Shown one piece after another: positions 15,672 through 25,486 of a stretch of DNA of 64,000 nucleotides. The notes beneath the pieces were generated by a model. The model was not told where the DNA came from and made no database searches. It was given only the letters and a program-made list of their open reading frames with translations. Each line of letters begins with the position of its first letter. Position 1 is the stretch's first letter. A program made the translations under genes and the position numbers. The DNA is from a virus, in the IMG/VR virus record IMGVR_UViG_3300036715_002161, positions 62,001-126,000 of that record; one strand, written 5' to 3'.

Positions 15672-17669
15672 ATGACTATTACTACTGACCTATTCAGCTA
15701 TTTACCAGGCCTTCAAGTATCTCCCAACGAAATCTTAGAGAGTGAGTTATTTTGCCAGCAAGTGTTACAGGCTCAGTTCCCCGACACTGATTGGAGGCAA
15801 GGTACGGGTGTTACCGATATGGTAATTAGGCCTAGTGCAACTCTACTGGCCTTAATTAATAAGGCACTAATTTTCTATTTCTCTCAAAATACCTTGGCCA
15901 GTGTAACCAATGACACTTCTACCAGTATCGTAGATAGTCTGTTGTCCAATTGGTTTATTACTAGAAATCAAGGATCTGCCTCAGTAATTAATGCCAGACT
16001 ATATTTTGCTGTATCTAAAAATGTCATCTTAAATACGAGTACATATTTTTCCCCAGATAACGTCTTACGTTTTTACCCAAGTGGTTCTCTGGCATTCAAT
16101 GCAGATCAGATGAGTCTTGATATACCCTCTAATTCTTGGTACATAGATGTAGACCTGGTGGCAGAAACTCCAGGTAGTGGCTATGACATAAGCTCAGGTA
16201 GTCTATTATATTTCACCACATTCGACACTTATTTCTTACATGCCGAGATCAACTATTTGTCAGCGACATCGATTTCCTCCGAGAGTAACCTAGATTTTGT
16301 AAAAAGAACTTCGGACAGTATCTCTACTCGTAATCTTATAAATAACCCCAGTATCAGCTCTAACCTACTGGAGAATTTTTCCCTTATAACTGAAGTAGCC
16401 TCAAAAGGTCTAGGGGACCCAGAAATGATTAGGGATCTTAGTCTAGTAACACCCCCATTTCCAAACGTACCAATATGGGTACATACGGGAGGTATGGTGG
16501 ACGTATATTGCAGAGTACCTTTGACTACTAATACGTTACAATTTGTAACTGATGTTAATGGCAAAGTCTATATACCCGGCCCTAACTACAAAGGCATTCG
16601 CTCAGGCGTAACCGGAGGTATAGACGTTGATACAATGTTTGTAACTCATTGCCAAGCCTTACCCAATACTTTTCAAATTACTGTAGATTCTACTAATGGA
16701 CTCGTCCTATTTGGGAATATAAGTATTGAAGGGGCGGCTCCTGGAAATAATACCTTAAATACCCAGATAACGGCCATATCCGGGTCTCTTATTACTGTGG
16801 CCGACAAGATTTGGAATACTCTTTCGGACGCCGTGGTAGGCCCTGCCTATGTTGTTAGCAATCCTAATTTTGGTCAAGCTTCTGGCGTGTCCTTGAACAG
16901 TGGCTCTAATACTACTAATACTTTTGCCTTTTCCCCTTTTGCCGAAGTTTCTTTTGCTGGATTAGTCATTAGTGGTACTACTGGGTTAGCCACGGCCACC
17001 AGACCAGATCATGGTATCACTCCCGGTAGGTATGTGACCATATCAGGAGCTACTCCTACAGGATATAATGGAACTTTTAAAGTTCTGTCATCTACAAAAG
17101 ATACTTTTACCTATGAGATAGCTCCTAGTGTGACCGGGGCGGCTACTGGAATAATTAGCCTGTTCTATGTAGTTCCCAATAGTGATATTGGTTTTAGCAG
17201 TAGGCAACAATTACTATACGACTTTGGTACTGGCCAGGCCAATAAGACAGTTAGTCTTTCATTACATTCTTTTCAAGGATTGGACGGTATTCAGAACTAC
17301 CTATCCAGTAAGAGTAATAAGGTCTTGGCTGCTGATTTATTGGCTCGTGGATTTAATCTATGTATGCTGGATATTGAAATAGTAGGATATACTGGGGTAG
17401 CACCTAGTTCTGCCTTGTCTCTATCCCTGACACAAAACTATCTGTCCTCTTTAGTTCCAGGCCAGGTTTTTGTTATGTCTGACCTGCTATCTACTTTGTA
17501 CTCTGGCGGTATTACTACTATAAAGACTCCAATATCAATTACTTATAATATATATACCCGTGACCTGGTTCCTCCCATATCTGGTACTATTACGGACACC
17601 TTAAACACTAGAGATTCAACCAATATATTTATGGTTAATAGCATTAGTACTAGCTCAGAAAATGTCTAA
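15672..17669 (+). CDS. baseplate wedge protein, gpJ/gp6 family
   Basis: 665 residues. The N-terminus matches the gpJ family: an opening GLQVSPNEILESELFCQQ, DWRQGTGVTDMVIRPSATLL (a conserved early block), and a later PGSGYDISSGSLLYF that matches the G.GYN...G segment. The C-terminal part carries a binding-type insert near 430-500 (HGITPGRYVTISGATPTGYN), a motif common in fibre and baseplate proteins. Role: dimerises to form the baseplate wedge. It overlaps the next gene by 8 nt. Confidence 0.8.
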   Translation: MTITTDLFSYLPGLQVSPNEILESELFCQQVLQAQFPDTDWRQGTGVTDMVIRPSATLLALINKALIFYFSQNTLASVTNDTSTSIVDSLLSNWFITRNQGSASVINARLYFAVSKNVILNTSTYFSPDNVLRFYPSGSLAFNADQMSLDIPSNSWYIDVDLVAETPGSGYDISSGSLLYFTTFDTYFLHAEINYLSATSISSESNLDFVKRTSDSISTRNLINNPSISSNLLENFSLITEVASKGLGDPEMIRDLSLVTPPFPNVPIWVHTGGMVDVYCRVPLTTNTLQFVTDVNGKVYIPGPNYKGIRSGVTGGIDVDTMFVTHCQALPNTFQITVDSTNGLVLFGNISIEGAAPGNNTLNTQITAISGSLITVADKIWNTLSDAVVGPAYVVSNPNFGQASGVSLNSGSNTTNTFAFSPFAEVSFAGLVISGTTGLATATRPDHGITPGRYVTISGATPTGYNGTFKVLSSTKDTFTYEIAPSVTGAATGIISLFYVVPNSDIGFSSRQQLLYDFGTGQANKTVSLSLHSFQGLDGIQNYLSSKSNKVLAADLLARGFNLCMLDIEIVGYTGVAPSSALSLSLTQNYLSSLVPGQVFVMSDLLSTLYSGGITTIKTPISITYNIYTRDLVPPISGTITDTLNTRDSTNIFMVNSISTSSENV

Positions 17670-20616
17670 TAATATTTCGCAGTTTTCTTCCAAAGGTCTT
17701 GATCTTGGTATAGACTCCAAGGTCTTGACCTTTATGTATGGGTTATCCGACTTTTGGAGATTCATGTTTGAAGACTCTGAAAAAATAAATCTTCTATTAG
17801 AGTCTGGGGCTACTCAGGCATCAGAAATTTATAATCATTTTCTACAACTGACCTCTACCCTTAGTCTGGAGGGTATTTCAGCTCTGACAAATTCCCAGAT
17901 AAAGCTGGTTTTAATAAATTCTACTGACCTGGTACCCGGCACGCCTTCTACTTATAAAATAAATGGTATATCTATTTCTTCTGCTAGGTTTATAGCAGAC
18001 AAACCTTTTCTGCCAACGGCCACCTTAGAAGAAGGAGCTCATTACTTTATAGATGCCGGCTCTAATAATCTGTTACTATATAAACCAATAGAATCAATAG
18101 GTTTTCCTTCTAGAGTATTACCGGACGGTACTACTCAGTATTCTATTTGGATGGTGGATGCCAGGATAGATGAACAACTAATATCTAAGTATTATGGCAA
18201 TCTGATTTCCATAAGCCCAGAAACGTCTACAGATAACTTTAGTAACTTTGTATATGGACTATATTACCTATATACCAATGGTCCGGTTCTAAATACAATT
18301 AAAAAGGCCCTTAATCTAGTCCTAGGCATCCCGTTGGCTAGAGGCGTAGAGACTATACTTGACATTAGGCTATACCCCAATTCGCAACAGTATTTAGTAA
18401 CCACCGATTCCAACTCCTACTTATTACCCTATGGATTATCTCCAACCGGACAGGTAGGGGATGTTCTACAACCATTTCAGGAATTAACAAGTTGGGTAGT
18501 TATTAAGGATTACGTATCCGACGGAGTGTGGTGGCTTAATCTAGCTATACCTCCAGAACTGATACCATACCCCCCCAATGGTAAGGATAATAGGGCTACT
18601 GCTGGTAGTCATGCAGAGTATGTCATGGCCAATTACTTGTACAAAAATACTTTTTTGGTCAATGTAAATACTACAAGTTTCAAAGACTTGGAACTTTTTA
18701 CAAAACTAACAGACGTTATTAGCAGAGTTCGGCCAACTTATACAAGCCCTATTTACATTTGGTCGGTTCCGGTCCCAGATGAAAAAATAGGTATATCAGA
18801 TGCTAATCTAACCCTGGAGGTAGACAGCGTCCAAGTAGAATACGTATGCCCTAATATAGGGGTTTTTACAAGAGACTCCACTACTCCTATTTCTAGAAGA
18901 GGCGGGGCTTTTACCAGATTTTCTGGCCCCTCTTCTATGGACCGTCAGGTTGGAACTAGCCCAATAGACAATGGTACAGGCACCATAGTAAATGGGACTA
19001 CGGTTACTGGCTTTCAAGGCAGATTAAGACAATTTAGAAGTGCGACCAAAAACGAAGAAGGCTGGTTAAAAGCAGTAGTAGTCTATCCTACTGACAACTT
19101 CGTCCCCAACAATACTACACTATCTTTCTGTAGGGGTATAGATACCACTATTTCATCTTGGGGTATACCCGTCTATACAAACCCAGCCTATGCGGGGTTT
19201 AGGTCTGTATATTTACATACTACTAGTGTTGACTCTTTAAGAGCCAATGGCATAGAATTTACAGCCGTTTCAAATGACGTTACAGTACAGGTTACTGATA
19301 GTACGATAGGTAACGGCGATGGTGCTACTTCTAGCTTCAGGATAACTACCGGAGCTCAGACCTTGGTTGGAAATACCGACGTATTCAAAACTAACTGGCA
19401 GGGTAGGCAGTTACAGTATTTAAATCCCAGAACTAACTTATTGACAGGCTCTGAAAGTATATCCAATGGATCCAATGGATGGTATGGTAATGATAGTCCG
19501 GTATACACTACGGATGGTACCATAGGACCAGATGGTGTAGGAGTAGCCCAGTTATTAATTGCAGGTGCTCAAAATTCCGGGTATGGTATTGGGAGCTTCC
19601 AATTAGGCATATTTGTACTTGGTCTGCAATATACTATGTCTTTATTTTTTAAAGTCCCATCTAGCGGTAATTGTAATATAATATTTGGTAGTGATATAGA
19701 GCTTTGTGCAGTAAATACCACTACTTTAAAAGCTTCTTCCACAAAGGGAACTACTACTTTGACCAGTGTTGGTAATGGATGGTATAGGGCAAGTATTACC
19801 TTCACAGCTACAACCCCTAACCCTGTTATATACTCGTCCAATACGGGACGAGTATACATATGGGGTGCTCAAATAGAACGGTCCCCGGTACTCACTTCTT
19901 ATATCAAAACAACCACAGCCCAAGTTACTAGAACGGACTATTCATTAGTAGATGGACAAGTGATAATGAATAACCCTATACCTGAGAGTGGATCTATCAT
20001 TAGCTGGTCTGGGGCCTATAGTGAAAGTAAACAAACATCTAATGGGACTGGAGGATGGCATACTCTGGCTTCTGGATCTAGGAATACAATGGGCATAAAT
20101 ACTGCTCCAATAAATGATGGTACCGGATACTCTGTTGCAAACTTCTTAATCCAAAACTTTAGCTCCTTATTTATAAGGGATACAGGGGCTAATCTACCGT
20201 GGTATTATCCAAAAAACTCGTATACCTCCATACCATTGTCCGTTTCAGACGTTATTTCTGGTGACTTCTTAATGTTTTTTGAGCATGGTGACGACACAGG
20301 TATTAGCGTATATTGGGTAACATCTAATAACAACTTCGTAGGAAGGCCCTATATAAGCACTAACTCCTCTGATGATTTGTCAATAACCATAAGTGGTAAC
20401 ATTTCTAGAGGTATGGGGAATATCGGTAGTCCATATTTTCTGACTCGTGGATCTCAGCAAGTAGTGATAGGCGGGGTAAGGGCTACTAATACCCTGAGTA
20501 TAGATGCTGGTACTACAGACCTAGGAGCCTTATACTCCAATTACTCAGATTCTTTAAACCTTATTCAAAATATGGATAGATCGGGTAAATCCCTAGTGGT
20601 CAAGGGATACTTCTAG
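17662..20616 (+). CDS. large baseplate/tail protein with C-terminal carbohydrate-binding-type domain
   Basis: 984 residues. The N-terminal third, after the gpJ-like gene, takes the place of gpI/gp7-type wedge proteins. From about 590 (RTNLLTGSESISNGSNGWYG) to about 755 (VYIWGAQIERSPVLTSYIKT followed by TTAQVTRTD) lies the very common tail-protein sugar-binding beta-sandwich that begins NLL..SE and ends WGAQ.E....SYI.T. Inferred role: wedge or fibre-network protein that contacts the surface of the host. Overlap with the previous gene supports joint translation. Its N-terminal part lacks a motif I can name. Confidence 0.65.
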   Translation: MSNNISQFSSKGLDLGIDSKVLTFMYGLSDFWRFMFEDSEKINLLLESGATQASEIYNHFLQLTSTLSLEGISALTNSQIKLVLINSTDLVPGTPSTYKINGISISSARFIADKPFLPTATLEEGAHYFIDAGSNNLLLYKPIESIGFPSRVLPDGTTQYSIWMVDARIDEQLISKYYGNLISISPETSTDNFSNFVYGLYYLYTNGPVLNTIKKALNLVLGIPLARGVETILDIRLYPNSQQYLVTTDSNSYLLPYGLSPTGQVGDVLQPFQELTSWVVIKDYVSDGVWWLNLAIPPELIPYPPNGKDNRATAGSHAEYVMANYLYKNTFLVNVNTTSFKDLELFTKLTDVISRVRPTYTSPIYIWSVPVPDEKIGISDANLTLEVDSVQVEYVCPNIGVFTRDSTTPISRRGGAFTRFSGPSSMDRQVGTSPIDNGTGTIVNGTTVTGFQGRLRQFRSATKNEEGWLKAVVVYPTDNFVPNNTTLSFCRGIDTTISSWGIPVYTNPAYAGFRSVYLHTTSVDSLRANGIEFTAVSNDVTVQVTDSTIGNGDGATSSFRITTGAQTLVGNTDVFKTNWQGRQLQYLNPRTNLLTGSESISNGSNGWYGNDSPVYTTDGTIGPDGVGVAQLLIAGAQNSGYGIGSFQLGIFVLGLQYTMSLFFKVPSSGNCNIIFGSDIELCAVNTTTLKASSTKGTTTLTSVGNGWYRASITFTATTPNPVIYSSNTGRVYIWGAQIERSPVLTSYIKTTTAQVTRTDYSLVDGQVIMNNPIPESGSIISWSGAYSESKQTSNGTGGWHTLASGSRNTMGINTAPINDGTGYSVANFLIQNFSSLFIRDTGANLPWYYPKNSYTSIPLSVSDVISGDFLMFFEHGDDTGISVYWVTSNNNFVGRPYISTNSSDDLSITISGNISRGMGNIGSPYFLTRGSQQVVIGGVRATNTLSIDAGTTDLGALYSNYSDSLNLIQNMDRSGKSLVVKGYF

Positions 20617-20625
20617 GTTAAAATA
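20617..20625 (+). promoter_or_regulatory. GTTAAAATA late-gene element
   Basis: Directly after the TAG stop of the previous gene and 5 nt before the ATG at 20631. Confidence 0.6.
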
Positions 20626-20630
20626 ATTCA

Positions 20631-21098
20631 ATGAACTTACAAGATAATATTGACTTGACCGGTACTCTGAGTATCTATCTAGATTATGGTGAAGGTAAAG
20701 AACTTTTTTTTAAAAAACAAAACTTAATCACAAATGTGGCTCGTATGGCCCTGCTCAGGTCTCTAACAATTTCTGGTGTTTCAGATCCTATAATAACTCT
20801 ACATGCAGGTACTGGAGGTACTAGTGACACCAAAGGATTATATCCATATGTAGAAAATCCTTTGGCAACCGGGTTGGCCCATGAGGTTATCGGGGTTCCA
20901 GTTAGCACCTTAGAAGACACCAATGCCATTACTATAACCTTTTTGGCCGATATTTTGACCACTCAGGCCAATGGATTACTGATAACAGAGGCTGGGCTTT
21001 TTAAAACAAGTGGGGCCATGTTTAATCTAAAAAACCATCCTGGTATTTTTAAAAGTGCTGCATTCTCCATTCACTATGAGTGGGTAATTGCCACATGA
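20631..21098 (+). CDS. putative tail fibre-associated protein
   Basis: 155 residues, beta-rich, with the pattern ITEAGLF...FNLKNHPGIFKS found in many phage fibre-region proteins of this size. Preceded by GTTAAAATA. Its stop overlaps the ATG of the next gene. Virion location is inferred from the pattern and the neighbours. Confidence 0.55.
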   Translation: MNLQDNIDLTGTLSIYLDYGEGKELFFKKQNLITNVARMALLRSLTISGVSDPIITLHAGTGGTSDTKGLYPYVENPLATGLAHEVIGVPVSTLEDTNAITITFLADILTTQANGLLITEAGLFKTSGAMFNLKNHPGIFKSAAFSIHYEWVIAT

Positions 21099-21451
21099 GC
21101 TCTTTGACATTTACTACTTCTTTAGTAAATGATTCCTACCATATACAAGTTAACGTAACAGGAGGTAGTCAACTACCTTCTGGGATTTTCGTGTATGAAA
21201 ATTCTGGTACCAACCTACTAGGAAAATACTATGGTATTTGTAGTTTGGCTGAGTTAACCAGACTTACCCTATTTACAGGGGAGGTGTTACCAGTATTCGG
21301 AAATAGGTTTGTCCGTAGTACTCAGGCTGATATCTCTGTCCCATTGGATTCTGATATAGCCGGAATAATAGCGACAATAAGTCACTCTGTAAGATTGCTT
21401 AACAAGGCCTATACTGGTCTTGGGTCTGTGACAAGCATAGTTCCCCTCTGA
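21095..21451 (+). CDS. hypothetical protein, tail fibre region
   Basis: 118 residues from the ATG at 21095, which overlaps the previous stop as ATGA; a GTG 15 nt upstream is possible but less likely. Beta-rich with no recognised motif. It lies between fibre genes. Confidence 0.55.
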   Translation: MSSLTFTTSLVNDSYHIQVNVTGGSQLPSGIFVYENSGTNLLGKYYGICSLAELTRLTLFTGEVLPVFGNRFVRSTQADISVPLDSDIAGIIATISHSVRLLNKAYTGLGSVTSIVPL

Positions 21452-21460
21452 GTTAAAATA
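21452..21460 (+). promoter_or_regulatory. GTTAAAATA late-gene element
   Basis: One base after the TGA of the previous gene and 5 nt before the ATG at 21466; no Shine-Dalgarno sequence. Confidence 0.6.
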
Positions 21461-21465
21461 AATTT

Positions 21466-23349
21466 ATGAAACAGATATACGCAAATAATGCAGCCTCTAC
21501 CCTAAGCGGTAGTATAGACAATATTCAGACTACTATAAACCTGACCTCTACAACAGGTTTTCCTGTACCTGCTGCAAACCAATACTTTTTGGTTACAATC
21601 CAGGCTGGTTCCCAGATTGAAATCTGTAGAATAACTGCGGTTAGTGCTGGAGTATTGACGGTGGCCGCAGGTGGCCGAGGCCAAGAAGGGACAGCTGCTC
21701 AAAGTTTTACTAGTGGGGCCGCAGTAGAGATACGGGTTACCAGAGATACTTTAAACGGTTTTACTAATGCCTTGGGACCACTAACGTCCATAGACTTACT
21801 GGACAAACCCGTAAATGCCCAAAGCAATAATAATAGCTATTTAACTGGTAGTATTGATCTATTCGGTAATCCTGTGGCAGTAATTGCCCGCGATAATTAC
21901 ACTTGGAATTTCTTAAACTATTCTCTTTTATTTTCAGGTACAGTTGCAGGATCAACCTCTGGAACAAGCAATATCTCTACATCAACCGGAACCTTGCCTA
22001 CTTTTACTAGTGGTGGTTCCTGTAATTATATTATTCAGTTTACTTCTGGAGCACTACAGGGTAGATCTAGAAATGTAACATCTTCGGTTTCTTCTACCGG
22101 TATATTATCTTGGACAACGGCTACTGCCTCAGCCCCAGGCAGTGGTGACTCCTTTGAAATATATCAGAATAATAATAGTATTCTAAATAGCCTTTCTAAC
22201 TCTAATATTGTTTTTCCTTTGGCAGGTAGCTATACCTTGCTGGCGTCAGACTCAGGTAAAACGTTCCTGGTAAGCACCGGTTCCATTACCTTGCCTAGTC
22301 CGTCTTCTGGCTTGAAATATAAGCTTGTTGGGGTAAATTCTGGTATTGCCACCTTAGTATCAAGTGGTGGCGTCCCGATCTATCTACCCGATTCAAGTAG
22401 TACGACCTCTTTGCCCGTAGGGCTAGTTACTACTATTGAGGTTGTATGTGATGGTACTAGTTGGTTTGTGCTTAATACTTCTGGGCAAGTGATAACCAAA
22501 ACTGCCACGGCGTCAAATCAGGCAATCTCACGAGGACAGGGAGATATTAGATACCAAGGTATACTAGGATATAACCCAGTAAGACAAGGGAATATATCTA
22601 CCCAGTCGCCTGGGCCAGTAATAAATATCGGGCAGTCTGTAGCTGACAACACCCGTGTTAAGCTTTCTGTAGATGCTACTGACCGAGGCAATGTAGTCTT
22701 GGAGAATGATAATAATACCTTCAATGGTATAAATACATTCAATCAACCAGTATATGTACCTGCGGCTTCTTTGGGGGGTCAGGCAATAAACTTGACTCAA
22801 GCTGATACCAGGTACACCCAAGGTATTAATTCAGTACAAAGAGGTAAGAATACAATTTGGATTCCAGCCGGAGCTATGACGTCCAGGGTCACCTCCGGGG
22901 CCGCTATTGGAATAGTAGAAACTACTTATAATAAGGTTGTGCATAAAACTTTGGATTTTTCCCAAGGAGTTGCCCAGTACGCTCAGTTTAAAGTTCGTAT
23001 GCCTAAGTCATGGAATGGGGCTGCTCCAGGTTTTGGAGCAACTTTTGTCTGGTCTGCTACCTCTGGAACTGGATCCGTAGTCTGGAGTATACAGGTTACC
23101 CCTATTGTCGATGGATCTCTAGATGCCATCTTCGGTACTGCCATAACTACAACTCAGGGTGTTACTACCGGAAATATTTTGACTACTTCAGAGACTGCCG
23201 GGTTTTTACCTACTGGGGCATATGTTAGGGCTTCTGAACCAACCTTGATTTTTCAAGTATCTAGGCTCATAACTGACACTTTAACTACTACTGCTAGCCT
23301 ACACGGTATCAGTCTTAGTTATATTACGGACCAAGCCAACGATGCTTAA
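21466..23349 (+). CDS. tail fibre protein
   Basis: 627 residues. The N-terminal part (NNAASTLSGSIDNIQTTINL, GTAAQSFTSGAAVEIRVT) is a common phage fibre head. The middle is Ser/Thr/Gly-rich; SYTLLASDSGKTFLVSTGSI and the following GVPIYLPD...WFVLN form a repeated fibre shaft type fold. The C-terminal 160 residues are a trimer-type beta domain. It ends 8 nt inside the next gene. Role: receptor contact or carrier of the glycine-rich tip protein encoded next, as with T4-like gp37/gp38 pairs. Confidence 0.7.
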   Translation: MKQIYANNAASTLSGSIDNIQTTINLTSTTGFPVPAANQYFLVTIQAGSQIEICRITAVSAGVLTVAAGGRGQEGTAAQSFTSGAAVEIRVTRDTLNGFTNALGPLTSIDLLDKPVNAQSNNNSYLTGSIDLFGNPVAVIARDNYTWNFLNYSLLFSGTVAGSTSGTSNISTSTGTLPTFTSGGSCNYIIQFTSGALQGRSRNVTSSVSSTGILSWTTATASAPGSGDSFEIYQNNNSILNSLSNSNIVFPLAGSYTLLASDSGKTFLVSTGSITLPSPSSGLKYKLVGVNSGIATLVSSGGVPIYLPDSSSTTSLPVGLVTTIEVVCDGTSWFVLNTSGQVITKTATASNQAISRGQGDIRYQGILGYNPVRQGNISTQSPGPVINIGQSVADNTRVKLSVDATDRGNVVLENDNNTFNGINTFNQPVYVPAASLGGQAINLTQADTRYTQGINSVQRGKNTIWIPAGAMTSRVTSGAAIGIVETTYNKVVHKTLDFSQGVAQYAQFKVRMPKSWNGAAPGFGATFVWSATSGTGSVVWSIQVTPIVDGSLDAIFGTAITTTQGVTTGNILTTSETAGFLPTGAYVRASEPTLIFQVSRLITDTLTTTASLHGISLSYITDQANDA

Positions 23350-24100
23350 TGTCAATAGCCTTATCGGGTTCGGGGTTGGTGGTTCGGGATATGAAATCAA
23401 GATCTTGGTCAACACCGCAAACTTTTCGCTCACCTCCGCCCTGACTGCCGTAGGCTGGGGCGGCGGCCCAGCTGAGGTGAGAGTGATCGTGGCGCCAGGC
23501 GTGGTAGTCTACGGAACCGCCGGTAATCCTGGATTTACTACAAGTGGCGTTCCCTACGGCTCCGTCATCAATCTAGTCAATTCTGGAATAATTACCGGGG
23601 CGGGCGGTATGGGGGGCGACGCTACACCTGTAACTTATGGAGGCCCTGGAGGCTTTGGAGGAGTTGGCAGTACTGGGCTGATTACAACCGTGCCTATGAC
23701 GATTGACAATTCGGCAGGAGTGATTGCCGGTGGTGGTGGCGGCGGTGGTGCTGGAGGCACCAGTAAAGCTGGTGACGTTTACAGCACTGGTGGTGGTGCT
23801 GGTGGAGGGGGATCTGGCTTTGGAGCAGGAGGATTAGCATCTACAGTACACTACCTTGGAGGCACTCCTCAACCTGGAGCAGTAGGGGGCTTGTTAACTG
23901 GTGGTGCTGGTGGTGCTGGCGATTTCCCCGGGGCTGCGGGTGGCGGTTGGCCTGGTACTGGAATTGGGGGAACTGGGGCAAATCGTGTAGACGATCCCAG
24001 TTCCCTGCTCGGGGTCGGCGGCAATCCCGGAAACTGCACTTCAGGGAGCAGCTTCATAACATGGATAGCTACTGGAACTAGATATGGCACTCTTGCCTAG
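23342..24100 (+). CDS. glycine-rich fibre tip adhesin (gp38-like)
   Basis: 252 residues. After an N-terminal domain (about 1-85) come at least nine glycine-rich motifs (GGPGGFGGVG, GGGGGGGAGG, GGGAGGGGSGFGAGG, GGAGGAGDFPGAAGGG), the poly-glycine type II sandwich of T4-like gp38 receptor-binding proteins, with short variable loops between them. The last residues (TSGSSFITWIATGTRYG) form a capping strand. Base composition is clearly richer in G and C than in neighbouring genes, which fits recent exchange of a host-range module. A 20-bp perfect palindrome follows. Role inferred: binds the bacterial receptor at the fibre tip. Confidence 0.75.
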   Translation: MLNVNSLIGFGVGGSGYEIKILVNTANFSLTSALTAVGWGGGPAEVRVIVAPGVVVYGTAGNPGFTTSGVPYGSVINLVNSGIITGAGGMGGDATPVTYGGPGGFGGVGSTGLITTVPMTIDNSAGVIAGGGGGGGAGGTSKAGDVYSTGGGAGGGGSGFGAGGLASTVHYLGGTPQPGAVGGLLTGGAGGAGDFPGAAGGGWPGTGIGGTGANRVDDPSSLLGVGGNPGNCTSGSSFITWIATGTRYGTLA

Positions 24101-24113
24101 CTTATTTAAAAGT

Positions 24114-24133
24114 GGAGACAACGCGTTGTCTCC
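24114..24133. repeat. perfect 20-bp inverted repeat after adhesin gene
   Basis: GGAGACAACG and its exact complement form an uninterrupted palindrome 14 nt after the adhesin stop and 16 nt before the next ATG. No T run follows on either strand, so a protein site or hairpin stabiliser is as likely as a terminator. Confidence 0.7.
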
Positions 24134-24148
24134 TGGAGATAGTTTAAA

Positions 24149-24697
24149 ATGCAGTATTCATTTGTAAACACAGAAGGAAATATAATTGATACCAGGGTTT
24201 TTATCGAAAGACCTGACAACCCCCATTATTCAAAAGGGGTCTGGCTCCCAGATGAGCCTCCAGAGTATAATCCAGAGATTGAAAATCTGGAAGTAGTTTA
24301 TCCAATTTCTATGGTGGCCGACTCCATCCCATACCTAGTCACAGACAAAGACATTGAGGTCATAAGATTGGCCAAAATAAAAGAGATGTACAGAGACTAC
24401 TTAGCAGCCCAACAGTTACCAGTTTATTATATGGGTAGTACTTTTCAGGCCGATCTGGCTAGTCAAGACGTTCTTGCTAAGAGCCTGGCTGGTATGAGTG
24501 TTGTTGCTCCAGCAGGTTTTTACTGGGTAGATGTCCAGAACAACAAGGTAGCAATGAGTTTTGAAAACCTCCAAGGCATGGCTGCCGCCATGTTCCAACA
24601 GGGATGGGATGCCTTTAAAAATCTACAAGATAAAAAAGACTTAGCTAGTTCTCCAGATGCCACCGTGGCAACAATAAAAAATATAACTTGGGCATGA
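24149..24697 (+). CDS. tail fibre assembly-type protein
   Basis: 182 residues. The last 90 residues (MGSTFQADLASQDVLAKSLA, PAGFYWVDVQNNKVAMS) follow the fibre-assembly/DUF4376 pattern: FQAD, then a helix, then FxW..., N.xxxMsxxxLxxLxxA. These proteins are usually encoded next to fibres and chaperone or decorate them. The ribosome site TGGAG precedes the ATG. Position after the adhesin agrees. Confidence 0.65.
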   Translation: MQYSFVNTEGNIIDTRVFIERPDNPHYSKGVWLPDEPPEYNPEIENLEVVYPISMVADSIPYLVTDKDIEVIRLAKIKEMYRDYLAAQQLPVYYMGSTFQADLASQDVLAKSLAGMSVVAPAGFYWVDVQNNKVAMSFENLQGMAAAMFQQGWDAFKNLQDKKDLASSPDATVATIKNITWA

Positions 24698-24700
24698 TAG

Positions 24701-25033
24701 ATGGAATACGATTCTCGTATAGCAGTAGTAGAAATGAAGGTAGGAACCCTAGAGAAATCAATTGAGACTATGGCAGAAGGTATTCAACAGTTAGTTATTG
24801 CAGAGGCCAAGAGGGAGAACGACAAAGAGATTTTTGATCGTTTGTTTGACTCTATAAAGCAGCTCCGTGAATATTCTTATGCTATAGATAAAAAAATAAC
24901 TGACTACATATCTGCCCAGAATGAGGAGGATCTAAATCAATACAAAACCCTTTTATTTAAAATACTAGGGCTGATAGGTTTAGTCCTGGCCTCGGGTCTT
25001 TCAGGTTTTCTTTTTAAAACTCACCTGTTGTAA
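24701..25033 (+). CDS. coiled-coil membrane protein, possible holin (XhlA-like)
   Basis: 110 residues: about 80 of helix with coiled-coil heptads, then one transmembrane segment at the C-terminus (LLFKILGLIGLVLASGLSGF). A long N-terminal helix with one C-terminal membrane helix fits XhlA-type hemolysin/holin accessories. It opens the lysis cassette. Without functional data I give it as a candidate only. Confidence 0.55.
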   Translation: MEYDSRIAVVEMKVGTLEKSIETMAEGIQQLVIAEAKRENDKEIFDRLFDSIKQLREYSYAIDKKITDYISAQNEEDLNQYKTLLFKILGLIGLVLASGLSGFLFKTHLL

Positions 25034-25034
25034 A

Positions 25035-25481
25035 ATGAGAATAGTAATAAGATTCATACAATCTAACTCCTTGGTGTCTAAAGTAATTCGTTACTGGACC
25101 CGAGGGGATTGGTCTCATGTAGAACTTATGATGGACGACGGCTGGTTAGTGTCCAGTATTACTGATGGGGTTGAAATCAAGCCTTTTGGATATAATACTT
25201 CTTTGGTAATGCAGTATACAAACCTGTTTACCACGACTGAAAACTACTGTAAAATAATGGACTTTGCAGCTGCTCAGGTTGGTAAGCCTTATGATTGGAA
25301 ATCCATTTTGGGGTTTATTTTCAGAAGAGACTGGACCTTAGATAATTCCTGGATTTGTTCTGAGCTTATCTTGGCCTCCTTGATGGCAGGCGATGTTACC
25401 GTACTTAATACTAATAAATTAAATAGAGTAGATCCTAATACCCTTTATTTATCCCCGGTTTTTATACCAGAAAGAGGTTGA
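25035..25481 (+). CDS. permuted NlpC/P60 (YiiX/YebB-like) cysteine peptidase-like protein
   Basis: 148 residues. The circularly permuted papain-like pair is visible: His28 in GDWSHVELMM and Cys108 in DNSWICSELILAS, with AAQVGKPYDWKSILGF between. Family role: amidase/peptidase or lipid-acting hydrolase at the envelope; in phages it is often next to lysis or tail genes. Start one base after the previous stop. The substrate is unknown. Confidence 0.7.
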   Translation: MRIVIRFIQSNSLVSKVIRYWTRGDWSHVELMMDDGWLVSSITDGVEIKPFGYNTSLVMQYTNLFTTTENYCKIMDFAAAQVGKPYDWKSILGFIFRRDWTLDNSWICSELILASLMAGDVTVLNTNKLNRVDPNTLYLSPVFIPERG

Positions 25482-25486
25482 CCTAA

